From Paenibacillus senegalimassiliensis (GTDB lineage: Bacteria > Bacillota > Bacilli > Paenibacillales > Paenibacillaceae), in assembly GCF_001486585.1 (NCBI RefSeq), contig NZ_LN909045.1, positions 481,368 through 545,367 of the forward strand: a stretch of 64,000 nucleotides of DNA, given 5' to 3'. The notes beneath the pieces were generated by a model. The model worked only from the letters and a program-made list of their open reading frames with translations, did not search any database and was not told the origin of the DNA. The translations under genes were made by a program, and so were the position numbers. Shown in pieces: positions 26,096-34,258 of the stretch. Every line of letters begins with the position of its first letter. Position 1 is the stretch's first letter.

Positions 26096-26419
26096 ATGGA
26101 AAATCTTAAAATAATTTTTATTGACAATACCGATTTAGCTGAATTTGAAGCTAGTAACAAGGGATATAGAAACGACATTTATGTGAAAATTTCTAACAAG
26201 GTCTATAATCTTAGGGCTTATGATCTTGTTAGGCTACAGCAGGATTTTAAAAGTGAGCTTGAAGAGTATGGGTATTACTCCATCGAGCCTAATCTAGTAT
26301 TAGTTAAAGAGGTTAGTAGAGAGTGTATATACCTAACTATTGAAAAACTTTATGAGCAAAAGTTTTTTGAGGATTTAAAGCCGATTGATGATTACAGAGT
26401 TATTGATTTTTTTGATTAG
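26096..26419 (+). CDS. Small acidic protein, candidate orphan immunity protein
   Basis: 107 residues; ATG 26096 is chosen over ATG 26090 because AAAGGAG (26081-26087) then sits 8 bp upstream. Soluble, alternating strand/helix pattern (KIIFIDNTDLAEFEASNKG, YYSIEPNLVLVKEVSRECIY). No family recognised. It follows the DUF4279-like remnant directly and ends at a strong terminator; in this setting an immunity role is likely but unproven. Confidence 0.6.
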   Translation: MENLKIIFIDNTDLAEFEASNKGYRNDIYVKISNKVYNLRAYDLVRLQQDFKSELEEYGYYSIEPNLVLVKEVSRECIYLTIEKLYEQKFFEDLKPIDDYRVIDFFD

Positions 26420-26467
26420 AAATATAACACATATAGATTATTACGAAATGTAGAATGTTACACAGTT

Positions 26468-26510
26468 AAAGGGAACCCTAAAATTTAAATTTTAGGGCTC
26501 CCTTTTTTTT
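26468..26510 (+). terminator. Strong intrinsic terminator
   Basis: Long stem: AAAGGGAACCCTAAAATTT against AAATTTTAGGGCTCCCTTT with one internal mismatch, followed by T8. Confidence 0.88.
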
Positions 26511-26641
26511 AGAGCTTGTCCGTATTGAGCAAAGAAGGTGGATTTTTTTATTTGTTCATAATCCCTATTTATCAACTATTTTGAATATCCGATAAAGGGG
26601 GTGTAAGCAAAATACGGAATATGGAAATGGAGGAAAAGTGT

Positions 26642-26896
26642 ATGAGGATCAAGAAAGCGCTGCTAACTTGCCTGGCATTAGTTCTGGGGCTTGGCAGCTT
26701 GGGTGTGGCGCCACAGTTAGCGGTGGGGGCGCCCAAGTTAGCAGCAATTCCGTCGGCGGCGGTGTATCGGTCTGTGGCGGACGTTGTAGCTGGCAGATCG
26801 TTCTTAGCGGCCCAGCCAACGGTGACGGATAGTGTTTATTTGATGGCCGACAAAATCGAGCTGGTGATCTCTTTTGTTATTTCGTTAGGTCCATAA
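26642..26896 (+). pseudogene. N-terminal fragment of a second RHS protein
   Basis: ATG 26642 with GGAGG at 26629-26633. Starts with a good signal peptide (RIKKALLTCLALVLGLGSLG, then a small-residue region) and reaches PTVTDSVYLMADK near 26815-26855, which matches PSITDSVYLMAL of the intact RHS protein (about residue 156-168 there). It then breaks into unrelated sequence and stops at 26896. GC-rich codons contrast with the surrounding AT-rich genes. A recombination scar: the head of an RHS gene whose body is lost. Confidence 0.75.
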
Positions 26897-27066
26897 TAAT
26901 TGAAATTGGCAAGGGTTAAATAGAAAAAGTCTGCTAATCCAGAGTCCGCTAAAGCATCTTCAGTTAGATAAATTGAATCTCCATGCCAATGTGTATCCAT
27001 TAAAGGTCCGCGCATAAATTCAAAAACATCGTGACTGGTCAGATCTTCTTTTTTAAGAATTTTCAT
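26836..27066 (-). pseudogene. Truncated small protein, antisense to the RHS fragment end
   Basis: From ATG 27066 (GGGGGAG 3 bp upstream; an upstream GTG at 27123 overlaps an AGGAGG site and could be the true start) the frame encodes MKILKKEDLTSHDVFEFMRG and DTHWHGDSIYLTEDALADSG. It runs into the RHS fragment on the opposite strand at about 26855 and ends there, so its natural C-terminus is lost. Perhaps another immunity-type gene cut during rearrangement. No family recognised. Confidence 0.45.
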
Positions 27067-27173
27067 TGGCTCCCCCAATAAAAAAATAGATATGTTATCA
27101 AGAGACAATTCCCCCAATACCACCTCCTAATATACACCAAAATAAAATATTTTTGTAATTAAGGAGATTTCAT

Positions 27174-27347
27174 ATGTCATCAACTATTTGGATTGCTTAT
27201 ACCATGTTGATGTTATCAGGTTTTATTGTAATCAGATCCATTCTATTGATTATTAATCGCTCAAAAACAAACAAAGACGTGCGCTTTTCAACCGCTAAGA
27301 AGCTTCTTCTTACAGTTGCTGTAGCCGTTGTATATATTGCTGTGTAG
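27174..27347 (+). CDS. Small two-helix membrane protein (57 aa)
   Basis: ATG 27174 with AAGGAG at 27161-27166. Two hydrophobic segments (IWIAYTMLMLSGFIVIRSIL and LLLTVAVAVVYIAV) joined by a basic loop NRSKTNKDVRFSTAKK. Codons and binding site look genuine. Function unknown; lies at the right end of the RHS island and may be another small immunity-type membrane protein. Confidence 0.6.
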   Translation: MSSTIWIAYTMLMLSGFIVIRSILLIINRSKTNKDVRFSTAKKLLLTVAVAVVYIAV

Positions 27348-27444
27348 CCTACTTTCTAGTAAGTAGGTAGGGTGGATAATAGCTACTAAGTATCGCTCTA
27401 ATTATCACTTTTGCTTAACGCTCTCACTCCAACGTCCGCTCTAA

Positions 27445-27495
27445 ACCCGCCCCAATGCCTAAGCACGGGGGCTTGTTTCATCTTCCCTAATTTAT
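27445..27495 (+). repeat. Intercassette motif, copy C
   Basis: ACCCGCCCCAATGCCTAAGC then ACGGGGGCTTGTTTCATC; aligns with 23497-23550 over both GC-rich halves. It marks the right edge of the RHS island. Confidence 0.4.
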
Positions 27496-27620
27496 GTTTC
27501 ATCCCCAGTCTGCAAGCTGCGTTTAGCGCTACTCAAACTCATGTTCCTCTGATATTTTCCCCTCAGAAGTCTTGATTTTCATATCATTAGCGGCTATACT
27601 AACCGACAGAGCGCTCTATT

Positions 27621-27639
27621 GAAAATGATTATCATTACC
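27621..27639 (+). promoter_or_regulatory. Fur box
   Basis: GAAAATGATTATCATTACC matches the 19-bp Fur consensus at 16 positions. A -35-like TTGAAA (27619-27624) overlaps it and a weak TTAGAG lies 17 bp on, so Fur binding would block the promoter of the yclQNOP-type operon. Confidence 0.85.
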
Positions 27640-27745
27640 AATTAGAGTTGGGAGGGTAAAAATCGACCAACTAGGCAGTACGCGATGCGCCCGATCGGCG
27701 GATTGGCGAGTAGAGAAAACTTATATTCTGGGGAGGATATGTAAT

Positions 27746-28807
27746 ATGAAGAGGTCTTTTTCTGTAAAGTTGATTATGATGATGGCTCTGCTGGTGTTAG
27801 TGCTGGCAGCTTGCTCGAATTCAAATAAAGAAGCTAATCAAGCGTCACAGCCTGCTAATACTAATACTAATGCTAGTGCTAATACTAGCGATACTGGAAG
27901 TGAACCGGTAACTACACCTGCTACGGTGGACATTACCGATGCACATGGTACGGTTACGGTTCCTGTTAATCCTAAAAATGTCGTTGCCCTGGATAGTAGA
28001 ACTTTTGAGACTTTGGCTAGCTGGGATGTGAAATTAGCGGCTGTTCCAAAGGATGTTATGCCTGCTGACTCACCGTATGTCACGGATGAATCTGTGCAAA
28101 ATATCGGTAATCATCGTGAACCCAATCTGGAGTTAATCGCAGCAGCAGATCCGGAGTTGGTCATTATTGGTCAACGATTTGGCGGTTTCTATGAAGATGT
28201 GAAGAAGCTTGTGCCGAACGCAGCCGTGATTGACTTGAATTTTGATGTTTCGGAGAAGGCTGCTACACCGGGTGAGAACTTGGTCAAAGGATTTAAGGAC
28301 TCTACGATCAACTTAGGGAAAATTTTTGATAAGAATGAAGAAGCCGAGCAACTGGTAGCTGCTTTTGATCAAGCCTTGGGAGATGCGAAATCTGCCTATA
28401 ACGGAACCGATAAGGTGATGAGTGTAGTCGTTTCTGGTGGAAACATCGGGTTCTCCGCACCTCACTCCGGACGCGTTTGGGGACCGTTGTATGACATTTT
28501 CGGCTGGGCTCCAGCATTAGAGGTGGAAGGCGCTACAGCGGATCACCAGGGGGATGAGGTATCGGTGGAAGCCATCGCCCAAAGCAACCCTGATTGGTTG
28601 TTCGTACTTGATCGTGATGCTTCCATCTCTTCCGAAACGGAGGCGGTGCCGGCCCAGGATGTAATTGATAACGCTCCTGCCCTTAAGAACACCACTGCGG
28701 TTGCAGAAGGACGGATTGTGTATGCACCTAAAGACACCTACACGAATGAATCGATTGAGACTTTTATAGAGTTGTTTGAGAACCTTGCAGATGCCTTGGC
28801 TAAGTAA
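27746..28807 (+). CDS. yclQ: Petrobactin-type siderophore-binding lipoprotein
   Basis: 353 residues, ATG 27746, GGGAGGAT site. Lipoprotein signal with lipobox LVLAACSN (Cys at 23), a Ser/Thr/Asn-rich linker to about 60, then a class III periplasmic-binding fold: PKNVVALDSRTFETLASWDV, LELIAAADPELVIIG, SNPDWLFVLDRDA. The order, length and motifs such as GKIFDKNEEA and FSAPHSGRVWGPLYDIFG closely follow Bacillus YclQ, which binds petrobactin and its precursor. Acts outside the membrane to pass ferric siderophore to the two permeases encoded next. Fur box upstream. Confidence 0.85.
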   Translation: MKRSFSVKLIMMMALLVLVLAACSNSNKEANQASQPANTNTNASANTSDTGSEPVTTPATVDITDAHGTVTVPVNPKNVVALDSRTFETLASWDVKLAAVPKDVMPADSPYVTDESVQNIGNHREPNLELIAAADPELVIIGQRFGGFYEDVKKLVPNAAVIDLNFDVSEKAATPGENLVKGFKDSTINLGKIFDKNEEAEQLVAAFDQALGDAKSAYNGTDKVMSVVVSGGNIGFSAPHSGRVWGPLYDIFGWAPALEVEGATADHQGDEVSVEAIAQSNPDWLFVLDRDASISSETEAVPAQDVIDNAPALKNTTAVAEGRIVYAPKDTYTNESIETFIELFENLADALAK

Positions 28808-28822
28808 AGGAGTATAACAAAA

Positions 28823-29848
28823 GTGTCGAACAATTCTACACAGCATATGACCGGGGTTGAGAATTCTCAACCCCCACGTCATAAGCATAACCAGATATGG
28901 ACAACACCTTTTATAGTAGCGATTCTAGCTGTTATCTTGATGGGCCTCTTATCCCTCTTTACCGGAGTATATGATATCCGGGGACAAGCGGATGGCATGG
29001 AAATGTTCTTCATTACTCGTGTACCAAGAACCATTGCACTTATGCTTACGGGGGCGGCCATGTCGATGGCTGGACTTGTTATGCAGTTGATTACTCAGAA
29101 CCGTCTAGTTGAGCCAACCACCACGGGAACGATTGAATGGTCGGGGTTGGGGCTGCTTGCGGTTTATTTATTATTTCCGGCTCCCTCTTTAGTCTTGAGA
29201 ATGACGGGTGCCATCCTTTTTTCGTTTGTGGGAACGATGATTTTCTTTGCATTTTTAAGAAGAGTTAAACTTCGTTCATCATTAATTGTGCCCATTATTG
29301 GGCTGATGCTTGGTGCGGTCATTTCCGCCTTCTCTACTTTCGTCGGGCTCGTCTTCCAGGCAAGTCAAAGTATTGAGAACTGGTTTGTCGGGTCCTTTGC
29401 GCCGATCCAGGCAGGAAGGTATGAGTATCTGTGGCTCATTGTTATCGTGACGGTGCTTGTCTTCTTTTATGCCAATAAATTGACCTTAGCTGGACTTGGG
29501 GAGGATGTAGCTACCAGCCTTGGGGTGAATTACAATCGGATCGTTCTCTTTGGCACATGTCTGATCTCTCTAGCGGTAGGTATTGTGGCTGCGGTGATCG
29601 GGAATTTGCCGTTCCTGGGGTTAATCGTTCCCAATATCGTATCCATGTTCAGAGGCGATGATCTGCGAAGCAATCTGCCCTGGGTGTGCTTGATCGGGAT
29701 GGGTACCATTACAATTTGTGATATCATTTCCCGAACCATTATTATGCCTTTTGAATTGCCGGTCTCTTTGATCCTTGGAACCGTGGGGGCAGTCGTCTTC
29801 ATTGCTATCTTGCTGAGACAACGCAGGTCAAGGGGGAGATTTAGATGA
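28823..29848 (+). CDS. yclN: Siderophore ABC transporter permease (FecCD family), YclN-like
   Basis: 341 residues, GTG start 28823 with AAAGGAG. About nine membrane segments; FecCD family stretches PRTIALMLTGAAMSMAGLVM, PIIGLMLGAVISAFSTF and LPFLGLIVPNIVSMFRGDDL, the last being the cytoplasmic coupling region and a near match to YclN. The N-terminal 25 residues are polar and longer than usual. Pairs with the next gene to form a heterodimeric channel. The next start codon overlaps its stop by four bases, indicating translational coupling. Confidence 0.88.
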   Translation: MSNNSTQHMTGVENSQPPRHKHNQIWTTPFIVAILAVILMGLLSLFTGVYDIRGQADGMEMFFITRVPRTIALMLTGAAMSMAGLVMQLITQNRLVEPTTTGTIEWSGLGLLAVYLLFPAPSLVLRMTGAILFSFVGTMIFFAFLRRVKLRSSLIVPIIGLMLGAVISAFSTFVGLVFQASQSIENWFVGSFAPIQAGRYEYLWLIVIVTVLVFFYANKLTLAGLGEDVATSLGVNYNRIVLFGTCLISLAVGIVAAVIGNLPFLGLIVPNIVSMFRGDDLRSNLPWVCLIGMGTITICDIISRTIIMPFELPVSLILGTVGAVVFIAILLRQRRSRGRFR

Positions 29849-30876
29849 GCGAATTAGTAGTTAGTAACAATGACCAGAGATCAGCCAGAGCCTTTCGTAC
29901 GAGAAAAGAAGAACGGCATTATTGGCTGCTACTGGCGGCATTAATTGCCCTGGGCGCGTTAGCTTCATATGGACTTCTGGTGTATAACAATCCGGTTCCT
30001 GTAACTTCTCCATCATTTATCCCCGTTGTGACAAGACGGGTGGAAGCTCTTGTCGCCATGTTAGTTGCTGTAGTGTGCCAGGGCTTGTCAACGGTTGCTT
30101 TCCAATCGATTACGAACAACCGAATCATTACTCCATCGCTATTAGGCTTTGAAGCAATTTACTCAACCATTCATACCAGCACAATCTTTTTCTTCGGTAC
30201 CGCTGCCCTTGTGAATTTTAGCGGAATAGAGTCCTTTGCCATTCAGGTTGCAGCTATGGTCTTGATGTGCTTGATCCTATATGGTTGGCTACTGTCCGGG
30301 AAATATGGGAACTTGCAGCTCATGCTGTTGGTTGGCGTCATTCTTGGGACCGGACTAAGGTCGGTATCGTCCTTTATGAGAAGATTGCTGGCACCGTCTG
30401 AATTTGATATTTTACAGGCCAGATTGTTTGCTTCCGTCAATCACGCCGATGCGGCTTATTTTCCGTTTGTAATCCCGGCAGTTATTATAGTGGCTATCCT
30501 GCTGTTTGCGAATTCAAAAAGGTTAAATGTATTATCACTAGGCCAGGATGTGTCGACTACGCTGGGGGGCAACCCTAGAAGGAATGTCATTTATACGCTT
30601 ATTCTGGTTTCGGTGTTGATGGCCATTTCAACCGCATTGGTTGGACCACTTACCTTTTTTGGATTTTTGGTCGCTACCTTGAGCTATCAAGCGGTTCCGA
30701 CCTACGATCATCGATACCTATTTCCAATGTCTCTTGCCATAGGATTTCTAATCTTAACTGGCGCTTACTTTATGATGTATCATGTCTTCAACGCTCAAGG
30801 CGTAGTTTCAATTATTATTGAAATGTTTGGCGGAATCACCTTTTTAATTGTCATACTAAGGAAGGGTGCCTTATGA
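29845..30876 (+). CDS. yclO: Siderophore ABC transporter permease (FecCD family), YclO-like
   Basis: 343 residues, ATG 29845 overlapping the previous stop. Hydrophobic throughout with about ten segments; RRVEALVAMLVAVVCQGLST near 60-80, coupling region VGPLTFFGFLVATLSYQAVP near 265-285. Second half of the heterodimeric permease of the petrobactin-type system. Its stop overlaps the ATPase start, so stoichiometry is set by coupled translation. Confidence 0.87.
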   Translation: MSELVVSNNDQRSARAFRTRKEERHYWLLLAALIALGALASYGLLVYNNPVPVTSPSFIPVVTRRVEALVAMLVAVVCQGLSTVAFQSITNNRIITPSLLGFEAIYSTIHTSTIFFFGTAALVNFSGIESFAIQVAAMVLMCLILYGWLLSGKYGNLQLMLLVGVILGTGLRSVSSFMRRLLAPSEFDILQARLFASVNHADAAYFPFVIPAVIIVAILLFANSKRLNVLSLGQDVSTTLGGNPRRNVIYTLILVSVLMAISTALVGPLTFFGFLVATLSYQAVPTYDHRYLFPMSLAIGFLILTGAYFMMYHVFNAQGVVSIIIEMFGGITFLIVILRKGAL

Positions 30877-31625
30877 TACAGATCAATCATGTGAGGAAGA
30901 AATATGCGGATGGTGTGGAGATAGGACCTCTGAATATAGAAATCCCCAAGGCGGGTTTGACCTCGTTGATCGGTCCCAATGGGGCAGGCAAGTCTACTAC
31001 CTTGTTAATGATCGGAAGATTATTAAATCTCGATGAAGGTCAAATTCAGGTGGCCCATATGGACGTCTCAACATCCAAATCTCGCGACTTAGCTAAAATT
31101 CTAACGATCCTACGGCAAGAGAATCATTTTGTCACGAGGCTTACGGTTAGACAGCTTGCCGGTTTCGGACGGTTTCCCTACTCCCAAGGCAGACTGACCC
31201 AAGAAGATGAAGCTATCATTTCTAAATACATTGATTTCTTACAATTAACTGATCTCGAGAATCGATACCTGGATGAACTGTCCGGGGGGCAAAGGCAAAG
31301 AGCATACGTAGCCATGGTATTATGCCAGGAGACCGAATATGTACTGCTGGACGAGCCTCTGAACAATCTCGATGTGGCTCGTTCCGTTCTGATGATGGAG
31401 CATTTAAGGCGTGCTGCGAGTGAATTCGGCAGAACCATTGTGGCTGTGATGCATGACATCAATTTTGCGGCCAAGTATTCTGATCGAATCTGCGCTATGA
31501 AAAAGGGACGTATTGCCGCTTTCGGAGCCGTGGAAGAGGTCATGCAGCCTGAAATCCTGACCGATATTTTTGAGACGAAAATAGAAATTTTCGAGGGTCC
31601 TTATGGGCCCATAGCAATTTATTAG
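30873..31625 (+). CDS. yclP: Siderophore ABC transporter ATP-binding protein, YclP-like
   Basis: 250 residues, ATG 30873. Walker A GPNGAGKST at residues 34-42, Q-loop RQENHF near 83, signature LSGGQRQR near 134, Walker B YVLLDEPLNNLD, switch His in AVMHDINFAA. The FhuC/FecE-type ATPase that powers import by the two permeases. Last gene of the operon, followed after about 10 bp by a terminator. Confidence 0.9.
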   Translation: MIQINHVRKKYADGVEIGPLNIEIPKAGLTSLIGPNGAGKSTTLLMIGRLLNLDEGQIQVAHMDVSTSKSRDLAKILTILRQENHFVTRLTVRQLAGFGRFPYSQGRLTQEDEAIISKYIDFLQLTDLENRYLDELSGGQRQRAYVAMVLCQETEYVLLDEPLNNLDVARSVLMMEHLRRAASEFGRTIVAVMHDINFAAKYSDRICAMKKGRIAAFGAVEEVMQPEILTDIFETKIEIFEGPYGPIAIY

Positions 31626-31634
31626 TAGTTGCTT

Positions 31635-31670
31635 AACCTTGATTGGCTCCAAGCCTTTCAAGGTTTTTTT
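31635..31670 (+). terminator. Intrinsic terminator of the iron operon
   Basis: AACCTTGA (31635-31642) and TCAAGGTT (31658-31665) followed by T5. Shares AACCTTGATTGGCT with the terminator at 25765. Confidence 0.85.
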
Positions 31671-31965
31671 AAGTGGACACTTCTTAGGAGTATAGGGAGT
31701 TATAGGTTTTCTTCTAGTTGGATTAAGCATTTTTTCCAAAAGATTCATAGATAAATCATGTTAGAAACGGTAAAATAGCTTTGTTGCTAAAAAGCTAAAA
31801 TATTATCGTATTTACCATATAATTGAAGGTTTTTGCGAAGTTATATCGAATGGTATGTGTTGGCAGTTCTTTGTATGCTCAATAGCTGCTGCCCGTTCAC
31901 CACGATACGGCTTCCTGAAGGGAAAATTGTAGGTGGTTTTCTCATCTTAATTACAGAGGTGCTGT
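31671..31965. other. Intergenic region before the sensor kinase
   Basis: About 295 bp, AT-rich at 31740-31830. Nothing coding. A possible -35/-10 pair lies around 31781-31805 (TTGTTG, TAAAAT) but the spacing is poor. No clear operator. Confidence 0.4.
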
Positions 31966-33873
31966 ATGAAGGTTTTGACTAAGGGGATTATTACTGCTTT
32001 TGTATTGTTATTAGTTGTTCTTTGCGTATTTCTTTTTAAAGGCTCGAGTGATCCCGGAGCAAATGCTGTTGAAATAGATAAATGGCAAATAGCTTGGGTG
32101 GACCAATTTGATCCTCACACGAGCAAGGAACAGCTTGATAAAATAGATAGCTGGATTGATGTAGATGCAGATGGTCAAATTCCTATGAGACCAAGTGTCG
32201 GCATATCCCAATGGATTAAAATACAGTTGCCCGAGTTAACTGAAAATTCTCAGGTTATTTTAATTGATAAAATATATGCTACGCATATAGCGGTGAATGT
32301 TGATGGGATTGAAGTTTACGAGTCGAAACGACACTTTAATTATAGTATTAATAATATTATGGTTCCATTAACTGCTGAGAACTCGAAGGAAACTATATAC
32401 ATTGGGGTATCAGCAGAGACAGATAGAATAGGACTTTTCGCTCCAATTAAAATAGGTGAACATCAGGGCTTGGTTAAAGACTTTGTCAGAAATAACATGA
32501 CAGATTTGATTTTAGGAAGTACCCTGATTTTTATTGCTGCCATCATGCTGTTCTGTTCCGTTTTTCTTAAATATGTAAACATGCCAATGTGGTTTTCACT
32601 TTGTGCTGTGATTTTTTCAAGTGGGTTACTAGTGTTAACGTATTCTTCCTTTGTATTCTGGTTATTTGACTATACTATTGCAGGCAGGGTGTTAGTGGTG
32701 CTATTTGATATAGCACTATTCACCTTGCTTCCTTCGCTAACATATTTTTTTGAGAAAATATTCGGGCCTGGGAAATATGCCCTGATCCGTCGATTAAGAA
32801 AATTTTTGGTCACCTATTCATCTCTCTGCTTCCTTATTCTCATTATTAATGAGTTATCCGGAAATCAATTTTATAAAGTATATTCTCTAATTACCATTCA
32901 AATTATAGGTTTCATTATGGTTGCTCAATTCTTAATTCTGGCTTGTATCTTAATGACTAATGTAATTCGTGGCAATAAAGAAGCACTATTGTTTTTTGCT
33001 GGGTTCTTATTCTTCGCTTTACTTTGCGTAGGTGATTTGCTGTGGTACTACTACAGTTCAGGTTACTATAAGTTGTTTTTATGGAAAGTGGGTCTAATTT
33101 GTTTTCTGACATCTTTAATTATTATATTAGGCAGAAGATTTGCTGAAAATCATGAACAGGTAGTGGAATATTCTAAACAGCTAGAGTTATTTAATAATGA
33201 GTTGCAACGCTCTGAGAAAATGGAAATTATAAGTGAGTTGGCAGCCTCTGTTGCACATGAGGTTCGTAATCCATTGCAAGTAACGCGCGGGTTTCTGCAG
33301 TTACTTGTCGAGAAGCAACAAAGCTCAGATAAAGTGTTTCTTAATATGGCTCTAGAGGAGTTGGATCGTGCCTCCGCTATCATTACGGATTTCTTGACCT
33401 TTGCCAAGCCAGAGGGAGGGAAAGTGACCGAGCTAAACGTGTTGGCTGAATTTGTGCACATCGAAGGGATACTCATTCCACTTGCTAATTTGCAGGGAGG
33501 GAAAATTGCTGTACAAATTCCTAACAATCTCTATGTGCGAGGAAATTCTTCTAAATTTAAGCAAGCATTTATCAATATTATAAAAAATAGTATAGAAGCT
33601 CTGAGTGGGCAAGGCGAGATTCAAATTTGGAGTTATGAAGAAAATGGACAGGTATTCATCCACATCAAGGATAATGGCGAGGGAATGGACGAGCAAGTGT
33701 TGGCCAGATTAGGTGAGCCTTATTTCTCCAACAAAACAAAGGGAACGGGTTTAGGACTGATGGTTACCTTCCGTATTATTGAGGTAATGGGAGGGAGAAT
33801 TAGCTTTACCAGCAAAAAAGGGGCAGGGACGGAAGCCATTATCCGCTTTCCCTCTGTAAATCAGGAGGCATAA
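31966..33873 (+). CDS. Orphan membrane histidine kinase (7TM-type sensor)
   Basis: 635 residues; GAGGTG site, ATG 31966. Membrane segment 7-26, an extracellular domain to about 175, then about seven membrane helices (178-390), a short coiled coil, and a kinase core: H-box AASVAHEVRNPLQVTRGF with phospho-acceptor His431, N-box NIIKNSIEAL, G1 DNGEGMD, F-box PYFSNK, G2 GTGLGL. The N-terminal layout resembles 7TMR-DISM receptors and the H-box the sporulation-kinase type (HisKA, not the HisKA_3 type of true ComP). No response regulator is nearby. It converges with the isoprenoid-synthase/NHLP cassette at 33948-35203, making it a candidate receptor for that peptide. Confidence 0.9.
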   Translation: MKVLTKGIITAFVLLLVVLCVFLFKGSSDPGANAVEIDKWQIAWVDQFDPHTSKEQLDKIDSWIDVDADGQIPMRPSVGISQWIKIQLPELTENSQVILIDKIYATHIAVNVDGIEVYESKRHFNYSINNIMVPLTAENSKETIYIGVSAETDRIGLFAPIKIGEHQGLVKDFVRNNMTDLILGSTLIFIAAIMLFCSVFLKYVNMPMWFSLCAVIFSSGLLVLTYSSFVFWLFDYTIAGRVLVVLFDIALFTLLPSLTYFFEKIFGPGKYALIRRLRKFLVTYSSLCFLILIINELSGNQFYKVYSLITIQIIGFIMVAQFLILACILMTNVIRGNKEALLFFAGFLFFALLCVGDLLWYYYSSGYYKLFLWKVGLICFLTSLIIILGRRFAENHEQVVEYSKQLELFNNELQRSEKMEIISELAASVAHEVRNPLQVTRGFLQLLVEKQQSSDKVFLNMALEELDRASAIITDFLTFAKPEGGKVTELNVLAEFVHIEGILIPLANLQGGKIAVQIPNNLYVRGNSSKFKQAFINIIKNSIEALSGQGEIQIWSYEENGQVFIHIKDNGEGMDEQVLARLGEPYFSNKTKGTGLGLMVTFRIIEVMGGRISFTSKKGAGTEAIIRFPSVNQEA

Positions 33874-33947
33874 CTAGCGCGGATATGATTTAACCGATTC
33901 CCTGCCCATCTTGAAGATAAACATTGCTGTTAAAAAGTTGATGAGTA

Positions 33948-34190
33948 CTAAAGCCACATTCCTGCGGGCTTTACTTCACTCTTGACTACTTTCTCCGGAT
34001 TCGGTGGGAGCACGACATAGAATTCGTCTGCGCTTTCCTCTACCGTTTTAACTTTGATATGATCCGGGAGAGTTACACCTAATGCTTCTTGGATTGCAGC
34101 CTTCGGGTTGGCAAGCAACTTTGCTTTGAAGCTAGGATCTTGCCATGCTTTTTCAACAACTTGTGATTGAAAGAGAGCTCCTGATGTCAT
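33948..34190 (-). CDS. NHLP-family peptide precursor with C-terminal Trp
   Basis: 80 residues, ATG 34190 with AAAGGGTGATC 6-8 bp upstream. Residues 8-63 match the nitrile-hydratase-alpha-like leader (NHLP) of ribosomal peptide precursors: AWQDPSFKAKLLANPKAAI, then ALGVTLPDHIKVKTVEES and FYVVLPPNP. The presumed core after the leader is short (about 66-80), has no Gly-Gly cleavage motif and no Cys, Ser or Thr cluster apart from one Ser, and ends KPAGMWL with Trp79. It is transcribed 68 bp after a class I isoprenoid-synthase-fold gene. A prenylated Trp peptide, as in ComX, is a reasonable hypothesis; leader family and gene partner are seen, the modification is inference. Confidence 0.82.
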   Translation of the reverse strand: MTSGALFQSQVVEKAWQDPSFKAKLLANPKAAIQEALGVTLPDHIKVKTVEESADEFYVVLPPNPEKVVKSEVKPAGMWL

Positions 34191-34258
34191 AAGATCACCC
34201 TTTCTACTAAAAATAGTTATAATTTCCCTGTTATCATACCACGAAATTCGACAAAGTG

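Larger units (their letters stand above)
27348..27745. other. Intergenic region with Fur-regulated promoter
   Basis: About 400 bp without a gene. 27445-27495 holds a copy of the intercassette motif; 27540-27600 has nothing I can name; the Fur box and the ribosome binding site (GGGGAGGAT) of the iron operon follow. Confidence 0.6.
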
